Shown one piece after another: positions 7,809 through 16,283 of a stretch of 16,927 nucleotides of DNA. How positions within the stretch are numbered: the first letter of the stretch is position 1; every line of letters begins with the position of its first letter. Below the pieces are notes generated by a model. It saw nothing but the letters and a program-made list of their open reading frames with translations, was not told the origin of the DNA and searched no databases. The position numbers and the translations under genes were made by a program. The stretch comes from Lachnospiraceae bacterium (lineage in GTDB: Bacteria; Bacillota_A; Clostridia; Lachnospirales; Lachnospiraceae): positions 1-16,927 of the forward strand of contig JAFRMI010000061.1 of the NCBI GenBank assembly GCA_017430765.1. The letters are read 5' to 3'.

Positions 7809-9161
7809 ATGACAGAAAACACGAGAGATATCGCACTCCGGGTCCTGACAGAGATCAGCGAAAACGACATCATGAGCCACGTGGCGATCCACGGGGCGCT
7901 TGAGCGCTATCAGTTTCTTCCCAAGAGGGACAGGGCGTTCATAACGAGGGTCTGTGAGGGAACTGTGGAGAGGATGATTGAGCTTGACTATATCATCGAC
8001 CAGTTCGCGACCGTTCCGACGGCTAAGATGAAGCCTGTGATCCGGGACATCCTCCGGAGCGCGGTCTACCAGATCCTCTTCATGGACAGCGTGACGGATG
8101 CGGCGGCTGTGAATGAGGCCGTGCGCCTCACGCAGCAGAAGGGCTTCTATAATCTGAAGGGCTTTGTAAACGGCGTCCTTCGGAACATTGTCCGCGGCCA
8201 AAATGAGATTCCCTATCCGGATGAGAAGACGGATCTTGTGAAATATCTGTCCGTGGTTTATTCGATGCCGGAATGGATCGTGAAGATGTGGATCGGGGAA
8301 TATGGCAGCTATGTCACCGAGCGCATGCTGAAAAGCTTTCTCAGTGAGCGGCCGACGATTGTGCGGTATAAGACGGACCGCATGCAGGCGAAGACGATTA
8401 CGGATTCGCTTGTTTCACAGGGAGTGACGGTCAAAAAAGCTTCTTACCTTCCGTATAATTACGCGATTTCGGATTACAATTACCTGCCGGCCCTTACCGC
8501 TTTCAAATCGGGATGGATCTTCCCCCAGGATACCGGCTCCATGCTGGTCGCCGAGGTGGCGGCGCCGCGGCGCGGGGATTATGTGATCGACATGTGTGCG
8601 GCTCCGGGCGGAAAAAGCCTGCATCTTTCGGATAAGATGGAGAATTTCGGCATGATCGAGGCGCGGGATCTGACGGAGGACAAAGTGGAGCTGATCCGTG
8701 AGAATGTGCGGCGCGCCGACCGCATCAATATCCGCCCCGTCGCGATGGACGCCCTCAATTATGACCCCGATTCCGAGGAGAGGGCTGATATTGTGGTGTG
8801 CGACCTTCCCTGCTCGGGACTTGGTGTGATCAGCCGCAAGTCGGATATCAAGTACCGGGTGACGCCCGAGAGGCTGGAGTCACTTGTAGAACTGCAGCGC
8901 GCCATTTTGAAAAATGCAGCCGCGTATGTCCGTCCGGGCGGACATCTGATCTACAGTACCTGTACGGTCGGGAGGCGGGAGAATCAGGATAACGTCGAGT
9001 GGATCGTCGAAAACCTTCCGTTTGAAACGGAAAGTATCAACCCGTATCTTCCGCGGGAACTGCAGCGGCTGACGACGGAGGAAGGGTATCTGCAGCTGAT
9101 GCCGGGAATCCATGACACGGACGGATTTTTTGTCGCGAGATTCCATAAGATCCGGCGGTGA
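7809..9161 (+). CDS. rsmB: 16S rRNA (cytosine-967-C5)-methyltransferase RsmB
   Basis: RsmB methylates C967 of 16S rRNA using S-adenosylmethionine. The 450-residue protein has an N-terminal NusB-like RNA-binding domain (about 1-140) followed by a Rossmann methyltransferase domain. The SAM-binding motif CAAPGGK is at 263-269. Motif IV, DLPCSG, has C335, and motif VI, YSTCT, has C385; these are the release and nucleophile cysteines typical of RNA m5C methyltransferases. The only nearby ribosome site is weak (TAGGG, 7797-7801), 7 nt before the ATG, so translation may be modest. In related operons a zinc metallopeptidase gene often sits between fmt and rsmB; here a 97-nt non-coding gap is found instead. 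That gap contains a 7-bp stem (7737-7743 with 7764-7770) without a T-run. Confidence 0.96.
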   Translation: MTENTRDIALRVLTEISENDIMSHVAIHGALERYQFLPKRDRAFITRVCEGTVERMIELDYIIDQFATVPTAKMKPVIRDILRSAVYQILFMDSVTDAAAVNEAVRLTQQKGFYNLKGFVNGVLRNIVRGQNEIPYPDEKTDLVKYLSVVYSMPEWIVKMWIGEYGSYVTERMLKSFLSERPTIVRYKTDRMQAKTITDSLVSQGVTVKKASYLPYNYAISDYNYLPALTAFKSGWIFPQDTGSMLVAEVAAPRRGDYVIDMCAAPGGKSLHLSDKMENFGMIEARDLTEDKVELIRENVRRADRINIRPVAMDALNYDPDSEERADIVVCDLPCSGLGVISRKSDIKYRVTPERLESLVELQRAILKNAAAYVRPGGHLIYSTCTVGRRENQDNVEWIVENLPFETESINPYLPRELQRLTTEEGYLQLMPGIHDTDGFFVARFHKIRR

Positions 9162-9280
9162 GACGGGATGCGGATGCCCGCTTCACGGAAGCATGCGGAT
9201 TCCGCTGACAGAAAAGAGAGGGCTTTTGTTTAAGAAGAAATCAGTCACGCAGTACAGGGAAAAGGAGGTATAAAAAGAGA

Positions 9281-10321
9281 ATGGAAGAAAGACAGGACCT
9301 CACTTCCCTGACCCTGCCGGAGCTCACCGGGGCCACGATCTCCTGCGGGGAGAAGCCTTATCGAGCCAGGCAGCTCTATGAGTGGCTGCATCGAAAAGGC
9401 GCCATGTCCTTCGATGAGATGACCAATCTCCCGAAAGCATACCGCGCAGCGATAGGGGAGATGCATCCGATCGCAGCTCCGAAGATCGCAGCCCGGCAGA
9501 TCTCCGCCATTGACGGGACGCGGAAATACCTGTTCCGTTTTGCGGACGGGGCATGCGTAGAGAGTGTGTGGATGTCCTACCATCACGGAAATACGGTGTG
9601 TATCTCCTCACAGGTCGGGTGCCGCATGGGCTGCTCATTCTGCGCGTCCACTGTCCTCGGTCTGACAAGAAATCTGACGGCGGGGGAGATGCTGAGCCAG
9701 ATTTACGCGATCGCGGAAGATACGGAAGAGCGCGTATCCGGGGTCGTTGTGATGGGGACGGGAGAGCCGCTGGACAATTATGAGAACCTGGTCCGTTTTA
9801 TCCGGATGCTGACAGATGAGGACGGTCTGCATCTCAGCGAGCGGGCCGTTACCGTCTCGACCTGCGGGCTTGTCCCTGAGATCTGCAGACTGAAAGAGGA
9901 ACATTTTGCGATCGGGCTGGCCCTGTCCCTGCACGCGCCAAATGACGATCTACGCAGGAAGCTGATGCCGATTGCGCGGGCATATCCGTTAAAGGATGTG
10001 ATAGAAGCGATGTGCGCCTATTATGAAGGAACGCACAGGCGGCTGACATTCGAATACGCGCTGATCCGGGACGTCAACGATTCAGGGAGGTGCGCGGAGG
10101 AACTGTCCGCCCTGCTCCGCGGCATAAACTGTCTTGTGAATCTCATTCCCGTGAATCCCGTGACAGAGTCCGGATACCGGGAGCCGGGGAGGGAGCGGGT
10201 CCTCAGCTTCAAGAAAAAACTTGAAAATCACGGAATTCATGTTACTATTAGAAGGGAAATGGGCCGTGATATTGATGGCGCATGCGGGCAGCTGAGAAAG
10301 CGCCTCGCAGATATGGAATGA
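9281..10321 (+). CDS. rlmN: 23S rRNA (A2503-C2)/tRNA (A37-C2)-methyltransferase RlmN
   Basis: RlmN is a radical-SAM enzyme that methylates C2 of A2503 in 23S rRNA and A37 in some tRNAs. The 346-residue protein carries the [4Fe-4S] motif CxxxCxxC as C114, C118 and C121 (GCRMGCSFCAS). The SAM-contacting motif MGTGEPLDNY begins at residue 158. The C-terminal acceptor cysteine is C335 in DIDGACGQL, which forms the methyl-carrying thioether partner. A strong AAGGAGGT ribosome site lies at 9262-9269, though its 11-nt spacing is longer than usual. The stop codon overlaps a possible start of the phosphatase gene as ATGA. A Cfr-type resistance methyltransferase is the other possibility, but this operon position and length indicate the housekeeping RlmN. 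Confidence 0.96.
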   Translation: MEERQDLTSLTLPELTGATISCGEKPYRARQLYEWLHRKGAMSFDEMTNLPKAYRAAIGEMHPIAAPKIAARQISAIDGTRKYLFRFADGACVESVWMSYHHGNTVCISSQVGCRMGCSFCASTVLGLTRNLTAGEMLSQIYAIAEDTEERVSGVVVMGTGEPLDNYENLVRFIRMLTDEDGLHLSERAVTVSTCGLVPEICRLKEEHFAIGLALSLHAPNDDLRRKLMPIARAYPLKDVIEAMCAYYEGTHRRLTFEYALIRDVNDSGRCAEELSALLRGINCLVNLIPVNPVTESGYREPGRERVLSFKKKLENHGIHVTIRREMGRDIDGACGQLRKRLADME

Positions 10322-11061
10322 GGACAATGAAATCATATTCCGCAACAGATGTCGGACAAAAGCGAAAAATTAATCAGGACAGCATTTTCGCCTCGGACGG
10401 GCAGATCGGGAATCTTCCGAACCTTTACATAGTCGCAGATGGCATGGGCGGTCACAACGCAGGGGACTTCGCGTCCCGTTATACTGTGGGAACGATCCGT
10501 GAATACATAGCCAGCGGCTCTGAGAAGAATCCAATCAAGCTCATCAACGGGGCGATTCAGCTTGCCAATAAGGGGATTCTGAAGGAGGCCGCCGAACACG
10601 CGGAGATGTACGGTATGGGAACGACTGTCGTTGTGACGACCGTGATCGGGCAATATGCCTACACCGCGAATGTCGGGGACAGCCGCCTCTATCTCTTTGA
10701 CGGGGAACTGCGCCAGATCACGAAGGATCATTCTCTCGTGGAGGAGATGGTGCGCCTCGGAGAAATTTCGGATGAGGAGGCGAGAACCCATCCGGACCGT
10801 CATATCATCACAAGGGCCGTGGGTGTCACGGACGATGTGCAGCCTGACTTTTTTGATTACCAGATCCCTCCGGATGCCGCCGTACTGATGTGCTCAGACG
10901 GGCTCACCAATATGGTTGCGGACGAAGAAATCGCGGAGATCCTTGCGGGAGCGGGAACTCTGAAAGAGAAGACGGAGGCTCTTATTCTTCGGGCTAACGA
11001 GAACGGCGGAATTGATAATATAGCAGTACTACTTATGAAACCCGAAACGGACGAGGTGTAA
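10318..11061 (+). CDS. stp: PP2C-family Ser/Thr protein phosphatase (Stp/PrpC)
   Basis: This metal-dependent phosphatase reverses phosphorylation by the neighbouring PASTA kinase. The 247-residue protein contains the PP2C motifs in order: TDVGQKRKINQD near the N-terminus, VADGMGGH at 39-46 with metal ligand D41, the NVGDSRLYLF strand, CSDGL with D194, and ENGGIDNIA with D233. The start is uncertain. ATG 10318 overlaps the rlmN stop as ATGA, suggesting reinitiation, and adds only MRT to the domain. ATG 10327 begins exactly at the usual MKSYSATDVG start but has only a GAGG site 3 nt upstream. The stop is 1 nt from the kinase start, so phosphatase and kinase are translated as a unit. Confidence 0.95.
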   Translation: MRTMKSYSATDVGQKRKINQDSIFASDGQIGNLPNLYIVADGMGGHNAGDFASRYTVGTIREYIASGSEKNPIKLINGAIQLANKGILKEAAEHAEMYGMGTTVVVTTVIGQYAYTANVGDSRLYLFDGELRQITKDHSLVEEMVRLGEISDEEARTHPDRHIITRAVGVTDDVQPDFFDYQIPPDAAVLMCSDGLTNMVADEEIAEILAGAGTLKEKTEALILRANENGGIDNIAVLLMKPETDEV

Positions 11062-11062
11062 A

Positions 11063-13351
11063 ATGTTGAAATCAGGAGTCATGCTTGCCGACCGCTATGA
11101 GGTCGTCGGACGAATCGGATCCGGCGGAATGGCGGACGTATATAAAGCACTTGATCATAAACTGAATCGTAACGTCGCAGTCAAGGTGATGAAACCGGAA
11201 TTTCAAAGCGACACGACGTTCATATCCAAATTCCGCAGAGAGGCGCAGGCCGCTGCGGGACTGGCGAACCCCAACATCGTCAATGTGTATGACGTCGGCG
11301 AAGATGAGGGAAGCTACTATATCGTGATGGAACTCGTAGAGGGCATCACACTCAAGGAGTATATCGCTAAAAAGGGACGGCTTTCTGTCCGTGAGGCGAC
11401 CAGCATCGCGATCCAGGTGGCGATGGGCCTCTCCGCAGCACATGATCAGGGGATCGTGCACAGGGATGTAAAGCCGCAGAACATCATCATCTCGACGGAC
11501 GGGAAAGTGAAGGTGACGGATTTCGGTATTGCCAGAGCTGCCTCCTCGAACACGATCAGCGCCAATGCGATGGGATCCGTTCACTACAGCTCCCCGGAGC
11601 AGGTGCGCGGAGGCTACTCCGACGCGCGCTCGGATATCTACTCGCTCGGCATCACTCTCTATGAGATGATCACCGGAAGAGTTCCGTTTGACGGCGAGAC
11701 GACGGTGGCGATCGCGATCAAGCATCTCCAGGACGAGATGGAGCCGCCTTCGCACTTTATACCGGATCTTCCGTATTCTCTGGAACAGATCATTTATAAA
11801 TGTACGCTGAAGAGCGTCGACCGCCGGTACCAGAATATGAGTGAGGTCATCACGGACCTCAAGCGCTCTCTTATGGAACCGGACGGGGACTTTGTACAGA
11901 TCGCCCCGCTTGCGGACCAGACGGCAACGGTTGCCATCTCTCCGGCTGAGCAGGCGGCGATCCGCGCTGCCGGCAGGGGAGCCGTGAAGGAGACTGCCGC
12001 AGAGAAGGAGATGCCGGGTTCGGCACAGACATTTTCCTCCATTGAAGCCGCCAGGAAGGGCGTGGAGGATCCGGATGAAGATCTGGACCATGAGGATGAG
12101 GACGACGATGACGATGTCAGCTCCGGCCTTGAGAAGGCTCTGACAATCGGAAGCTTTGTCATATGCGGACTGATCATCTGCGTACTGCTGTTCTTTATTC
12201 TGCAGGCACTCGGAATTATCGGAAAGAAGAAAGATGCGGAAGAAGCTGTTCCGACACCGGCTCCGACAGCGGCTGCCGTGGCGGAATCCTCCGCGGATGC
12301 GGCCGACGGAATCGAAGTTCCGCCGCTCGTCGGAATGACGGAGGCCGAAGCCCAGGAGACAGCCACACAGAAAGGGCTCGGCATTAAATCGCTCGGAGAG
12401 AAACCTTCGGATCAGCCGCAGGGCAATATCATCGAGCAGGAGCCTGCCGCCGGTACATATGTGGAGAAGAATTCCACGATCAGCTACTACGTGAGCAGCG
12501 GACCGGAGACCATTGCGATTCCGGAAGTCGCGGGACTTACACAGGAAGAAGCGACGACGGCGCTTAATGGCGCGGGCTTTACGAATATCCGCACGGAGAA
12601 CGCCAACAGCGATGTGATCCCGAGAGGCAGCGTGATCTCTGTCAGCCCGAATGCGGGAGAGATGGTCATGGCTTCTTCTGAGATCACACTCCAGGTCAGC
12701 AGCGGACCGGAGAATCCGGTACCGGTGCAGGTTCCGAATTATCGCGGACAGAAGATTGACGACGCGAAAGAGAACGCGGAGAGCCTGGGCCTCATCGTGG
12801 AAATCGTCTATGACACGATCGATGAACTCGATGAGAACGACGTCATGGCGCAGAGTATTCAGGGCGGAACAGAGGTAGATTCCGGTTCGACGATCACATT
12901 TACGGTCAATAACGCGGAGGAAGCGGCGAAGCAGACATCTGCTCCGCAGACACAGACAGAGACGACAGTCGAAGAGGGGACGGAAGCACAGCCGACGCCT
13001 ACTCCTGCGGAAGAGCAGGCGGAAAATGCAGCCACGCAGACAGAATCCGCTCCGGCAGCCAATGCCAATGCCAATGCGGCTTCATCCTGGACATGCACGG
13101 CGAACCTCGGCGCTGCTCCGAACTACACCGGCGGCGCTTACAGGCTGATCCTGGTACAGACGGTGAACGGTGAGGAAGTCAGATCAACCGTTGAAGAGGG
13201 CGAGACAACACTCACATTCCCGTATCTTATCACTGTCACAGGCGCCGAAGGCGTACCGGACGGACTGATCCAGCTCGAGGAGCGCGGAGAGGACGGAAAC
13301 TACACACCGCTCGTACAGTGGCCTGTGACGTTTACGGCTGCGAATTCATAA
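11063..13351 (+). CDS. prkC: Transmembrane Ser/Thr protein kinase with three PASTA repeats (PrkC/Stk)
   Basis: This membrane kinase senses peptidoglycan or lipid II outside the cell and phosphorylates cytoplasmic targets. The 762-residue protein begins with a Hanks-type kinase domain (about 10-275). That domain has the glycine loop GSGGMADVY, catalytic K41 (VAVKV), HRDVKPQN with D135, DFG at 153-155 and a Thr/Ser-rich activation loop. A very acidic juxtamembrane stretch (about 336-352) is followed by one membrane helix (about 360-385). An Ala/Pro-rich linker and three PASTA repeats come next (about 418-483, 484-553 and 555-616). After a Thr/Gln/Ala-rich linker with a tandem Asn-Ala run, a further beta-rich domain of about 85 residues (676-762, one Cys at 678) closes the protein. 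GAGGTG at 11053-11058 is the ribosome site. The C-terminal domain is the only unexplained part. Confidence 0.97.
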   Translation: MLKSGVMLADRYEVVGRIGSGGMADVYKALDHKLNRNVAVKVMKPEFQSDTTFISKFRREAQAAAGLANPNIVNVYDVGEDEGSYYIVMELVEGITLKEYIAKKGRLSVREATSIAIQVAMGLSAAHDQGIVHRDVKPQNIIISTDGKVKVTDFGIARAASSNTISANAMGSVHYSSPEQVRGGYSDARSDIYSLGITLYEMITGRVPFDGETTVAIAIKHLQDEMEPPSHFIPDLPYSLEQIIYKCTLKSVDRRYQNMSEVITDLKRSLMEPDGDFVQIAPLADQTATVAISPAEQAAIRAAGRGAVKETAAEKEMPGSAQTFSSIEAARKGVEDPDEDLDHEDEDDDDDVSSGLEKALTIGSFVICGLIICVLLFFILQALGIIGKKKDAEEAVPTPAPTAAAVAESSADAADGIEVPPLVGMTEAEAQETATQKGLGIKSLGEKPSDQPQGNIIEQEPAAGTYVEKNSTISYYVSSGPETIAIPEVAGLTQEEATTALNGAGFTNIRTENANSDVIPRGSVISVSPNAGEMVMASSEITLQVSSGPENPVPVQVPNYRGQKIDDAKENAESLGLIVEIVYDTIDELDENDVMAQSIQGGTEVDSGSTITFTVNNAEEAAKQTSAPQTQTETTVEEGTEAQPTPTPAEEQAENAATQTESAPAANANANAASSWTCTANLGAAPNYTGGAYRLILVQTVNGEEVRSTVEEGETTLTFPYLITVTGAEGVPDGLIQLEERGEDGNYTPLVQWPVTFTAANS

Positions 13352-13355
13352 CGGC

Positions 13356-14243
13356 ATGACTGGTAAGATCGTAAAAGGTATTGCCGGATTCTACTACGTA
13401 TACGTAGCAGGATCCGGTATTTATCAATGTAAGGCGCGCGGAATATTCAGAAAAGACGGAATCAAACCCCTGACGGGGGATAACGTCGAGATGGAGATCA
13501 CGCATGAGGCGGACCGCGAGGGCAGCATTACGCGCATCCTGCAAAGGAAGAATGAGATGGTGCGTCCGCCGGTCGCCAATGTGGACCAGGCGCTCATCCT
13601 GTTCTCCATGCGGACCCCCGATCCGGTTTTTTCCCTGCTGGACCGCATTCTTTTGTCAGCAGCCCTGCGGAATATCCCCTGCGCGGTTTTCTTTAATAAG
13701 GCCGAGGAGGCCGGAGATGAAGAAAAGCAGGCCATACTATACGAGTATCGCGGTGCGGGCTGCCCGGTTCATTTTATCAGTGTGAAAGAGAATACGGGAA
13801 TTGATATCGTGCGGGACTTCCTCCGGGGAAAAACGACTGTTTTGGCGGGACCGTCGGGGGTTGGGAAATCCTCCCTCACGAACGCTCTGACGGGCAGCGT
13901 GCGGATGGAGGTCGGTGAGATCTCGAAAAAGCTGGCCAGAGGAAAAAACACAACGCGGCATTCAGAACTGATATATATATGCGAGGACACGTGGATTGTG
14001 GATACGCCCGGATTTATGGCCTTCGACGCAGAGAATCTCGCGAAGGAGGAACTCGGGAATTATTATCCGGAATTTGATCCCTACAGGGATTCCTGTTACT
14101 TTCAGGTCTGCTCCCATATCCATGAACCTTCCTGCCGTGTGCGGGAGGCGGTGGAGAGCGGTGAAGTGAGCAGGACGCGCTATGAACAGTATATAGATAT
14201 TTACAGGGAACTGGAAGAAAGGGAAAGGAGAAGATACAAATGA
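13356..14243 (+). CDS. rsgA: Small ribosomal subunit biogenesis GTPase RsgA
   Basis: RsgA is a circularly permuted GTPase that helps late maturation of the 30S subunit. The 295-residue protein has an N-terminal OB-fold (about 1-75, opening GKIVKGIAGFYYV). The permuted GTPase follows, with the G4 motif NKAE at 114-117, the P-loop GPSGVGKS at 165-172, a G2 segment GKNTTRH and G3 DTPG at 216-219. The C-terminal zinc finger is complete: C247, C252, H254 and C260 with the family spacing CX4CXHX5C. The start lies 4 nt after the kinase stop and no clear ribosome site is visible, so expression probably depends on coupling to the upstream gene. The end overlaps rpe by 4 nt (ATGA). Confidence 0.97.
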   Translation: MTGKIVKGIAGFYYVYVAGSGIYQCKARGIFRKDGIKPLTGDNVEMEITHEADREGSITRILQRKNEMVRPPVANVDQALILFSMRTPDPVFSLLDRILLSAALRNIPCAVFFNKAEEAGDEEKQAILYEYRGAGCPVHFISVKENTGIDIVRDFLRGKTTVLAGPSGVGKSSLTNALTGSVRMEVGEISKKLARGKNTTRHSELIYICEDTWIVDTPGFMAFDAENLAKEELGNYYPEFDPYRDSCYFQVCSHIHEPSCRVREAVESGEVSRTRYEQYIDIYRELEERERRRYK

Positions 14244-14893
14244 AACGGATTCTTGCACCATCCATATTATCGGCAGATTTCGGCATCCTCGCCTCAGACA
14301 TCAGCGAGGTAAAAAAGGGCGGCGCGCAGTGGCTTCATGTGGATGTGATGGACGGCATGTTTGTACCCAACATCTCTCTTGGCTTACCGGTCATTGAGTC
14401 GATCCGGAAGCACTCGGATCTCTTCTTCGATGTCCACCTGATGATCGAGAAGCCGGAACGCTACATCAGCCGTTTTGCGGATGCCGGCGCCGACATGATC
14501 ACATTCCACTATGAGGCGACGGAGGATCCGGAAGGCGTGATCAGGCAGATCCGCGACTGTGGGAAGAAGGTGGGAATTTCCGTAAAGCCGGGGACACCCC
14601 TTGACACAATTCTTCCGCTTCTTGATCAGGTAGATATGGTGCTGATTATGACAGTCGAACCCGGATTTGGCGGTCAGGGCTATATTTCGGCCATGACAGA
14701 GAAGATCTGCAGTTTGCGTAAGATCTGCGACGAGAGAGGACTTGACATGGATATCGAGGTCGACGGAGGCATCAAGCAGGATAACGTGCACGTCGTTCTT
14801 GAAGCCGGCGCCAATGTGATCGTCGCGGGTTCAGCTGTCTTTGGAGGAGACATCTGCGGAAAGACAGCCGCATTTATGGAGAAACTTGTATAA
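14240..14893 (+). CDS. rpe: Ribulose-phosphate 3-epimerase
   Basis: Rpe interconverts ribulose 5-phosphate and xylulose 5-phosphate in the pentose phosphate pathway. The 217-residue TIM-barrel protein has the normal length. It shows APSILSADF at the start (S8), HVDVMDG with H33 and D35, DVHLM with H66, the loop VEPGFGGQG, and EVDGG with D175. H33, D35, H66 and D175 are the metal ligands. A final GSAVFG phosphate loop is also present. AAAGGAG at 14224-14230 is the ribosome site and the start overlaps the rsgA stop. It is the last gene of the operon: an intrinsic terminator begins 46 nt downstream. The thiamine pyrophosphokinase gene that often follows rpe in related operons is not in this position. 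Confidence 0.97.
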   Translation: MKRILAPSILSADFGILASDISEVKKGGAQWLHVDVMDGMFVPNISLGLPVIESIRKHSDLFFDVHLMIEKPERYISRFADAGADMITFHYEATEDPEGVIRQIRDCGKKVGISVKPGTPLDTILPLLDQVDMVLIMTVEPGFGGQGYISAMTEKICSLRKICDERGLDMDIEVDGGIKQDNVHVVLEAGANVIVAGSAVFGGDICGKTAAFMEKLV

Positions 14894-14938
14894 TTGTGAG
14901 AATGCCAGCTTTGCTTGCAGAAGTATCATGATCATTGA

Positions 14939-14974
14939 CCGCCTGTTGTGGGAACACGGCAGACGGGTTTTTTT
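14939..14974 (+). terminator. Intrinsic terminator of the murE-rpe operon
   Basis: The 5' arm CCGCCTGTTGTG (14939-14950) pairs with the 3' arm CACGGCAGACGG (14955-14966) around a GGAA tetraloop, with two G-U pairs and one C-A mismatch. One G and seven T residues (14968-14974) follow. This is a textbook rho-independent terminator and closes the operon after rpe. Confidence 0.9.
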
Positions 14975-14997
14975 CCGGAAGTTCATTCTGAACCCGG
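14975..14997. repeat. Inverted repeat before the alcohol dehydrogenase gene
   Basis: CCGG (14975-14978), AA, GTTCA (14981-14985), TTC, TGAAC (14989-14993) and CCGG (14994-14997) form a dyad with 9 paired bases per arm and a 2-nt bulge. It lies between the rpe terminator and the dehydrogenase ribosome site. It could be an operator or an RNA hairpin; the sequence alone does not decide. Confidence 0.5.
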
Positions 14998-15040
14998 AGA
15001 GCAGCATTGAACGGATTTGCAGAAAAGGAGCAAAAGAACC

Positions 15041-16216
15041 ATGGAAAACTTTACATTTTATTCCCCGACCTGTTTTGTTTTCGGCAAGGACACGGAAAGT
15101 AAAGCAGGCGCCTGTGTCCGCCGCTTTGGAGGAACAAAAGTCCTCATCCATTACGGGGGCGGGAGTGTTGTCCGCAGCGGCCTTCTGGACCGCGTGAAGG
15201 CGTCTCTTGATGCGGAGCAGATTCCCTATATCGTTCTCGGCGGTGTGAAACCGAATCCCAGAAGCGGGCTCGTCTATGAAGGGATTGATCTCTGCCGGAA
15301 AGAAGGCGTTGACTTTGTTCTGGCTGTCGGCGGCGGAAGCACGATTGATTCTTCAAAGGCAATTGCCGCAGGGGCTGTTTATGACGGCGATTTCTGGGAT
15401 TTTTACAGCGGAAAGCTGATAGAAAAAGCCCTTCCTGTCGGAACCATACTCACGATCGCCGCGGCTGGCAGCGAAGGAAGTCCGGATTCCGTGATCACAC
15501 GGGAGGACGGGATGTTTAAGCGCGGGGCGACAGGAGACGCCATCCGTCCCCGTTTCAGTATCCTGAATCCGGCATTGACGCAGACGCTTCCTCCACATCA
15601 GACAGCGGCGGGTATTACTGATATCATGGCGCATCTCTACGAGCGCTATCTCACGAACACGGAAGAGGTGGAGGTGACGGACCGTCTCATTGAAGCTCTT
15701 CTGCTTACGATGGTACACGAAGGTCCCCGTGTAATTGAGAATCCGGATAATTATGAGGCGCGCGCAAATATTATGTGGGCAGGAATGATGGCGCATAATA
15801 ATTCCTGCGGCGTCGGGAGAACACAGGACTGGAACAGCCACGATATTGAGCACGAACTTTCGGCTCTCTATGACTGCGCCCACGGTGCGGGGCTTGCGGT
15901 GACAATGCCGGCTGTATTTACGTACGTGATGAACCACGACGTGATGCGCTTCGCGCAGGCCGCAGTCCGCGTGTGGGGCTGCCAGATGGATTTCGCGCAC
16001 CCTGAAGTGACGGCCAAAGCGGGCATTGAGGCTTTCAGGAATTTCCTGATTTCCATTGGTATGCCGAAGAACTTTGAGGAACTTGGGGCGAAGGAGGAGG
16101 ATATTCCGGATCTTGTCCGCGTGCTCTGCTACGGGAACGGACGTGACGGCAAACTCTCCGGTTTTGTGACGCTTGATGAGGAAGACTGCACAAACATCTA
16201 TCGTCTGATGCTGTAA
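15041..16216 (+). CDS. Iron/zinc-containing NAD(P)H-dependent alcohol dehydrogenase, YqhD/BdhA type
   Basis: The family reduces aldehydes such as butanal or short-chain and lipid-peroxide-derived aldehydes to alcohols with NAD(P)H in the cytoplasm. The 391-residue protein has an N-terminal nucleotide-binding domain with YGGGS and AVGGGSTIDSSKA, and a helical metal-binding domain. Putative metal ligands D194, H198, H267 and H281 fall at the same residue numbers as in E. coli YqhD, from memory of that structure. This places the protein in the YqhD/butanol dehydrogenase branch. ATG 15041 is chosen because AAAAGGAG lies at 15023-15030; an in-frame TTG at 15017 would add eight residues and has no such support. 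It stands alone between a terminator and the next promoter. No clear promoter of its own is visible, so it may depend on readthrough or an unrecognised promoter. The substrate cannot be told from sequence. Confidence 0.92.
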   Translation: MENFTFYSPTCFVFGKDTESKAGACVRRFGGTKVLIHYGGGSVVRSGLLDRVKASLDAEQIPYIVLGGVKPNPRSGLVYEGIDLCRKEGVDFVLAVGGGSTIDSSKAIAAGAVYDGDFWDFYSGKLIEKALPVGTILTIAAAGSEGSPDSVITREDGMFKRGATGDAIRPRFSILNPALTQTLPPHQTAAGITDIMAHLYERYLTNTEEVEVTDRLIEALLLTMVHEGPRVIENPDNYEARANIMWAGMMAHNNSCGVGRTQDWNSHDIEHELSALYDCAHGAGLAVTMPAVFTYVMNHDVMRFAQAAVRVWGCQMDFAHPEVTAKAGIEAFRNFLISIGMPKNFEELGAKEEDIPDLVRVLCYGNGRDGKLSGFVTLDEEDCTNIYRLML

Positions 16217-16254
16217 ACAACTGAAAAAGATTTGCACATACTTCCAAAAAGAAG

Positions 16255-16283
16255 TTGACGAATGATATTGGTGATGCTATAGT
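16255..16283 (+). promoter_or_regulatory. Extended -10 promoter of the T-box transcript
   Basis: TTGACG (16255-16260), a 17-nt spacer and TATAGT (16278-16283) preceded by TGC (16275-16277) make a strong vegetative-type promoter with an extended -10. It begins 38 nt after the dehydrogenase stop. A short dyad ACTTC/GAAGT (16240-16244 with 16251-16255) touches the -35 box. Transcription would start near 16290. Confidence 0.85.

Noticed and set aside
10282..10317. Upstream ATG for the phosphatase that would overlap rlmN by 40 nt
   Set aside because: The added residues are outside the PP2C domain and there is no ribosome site; the ATGA overlap or ATG 10327 is more plausible.
14889..14894. Perfect TATAAT at the end of rpe
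   Set aside because: No acceptable -35 box at 15-19 nt upstream, and the rpe terminator would follow immediately.
15017..15040. TTG start extending the alcohol dehydrogenase by eight residues
   Set aside because: The AAAAGGAG site lies inside this extension and points to ATG 15041, where homologues also start.
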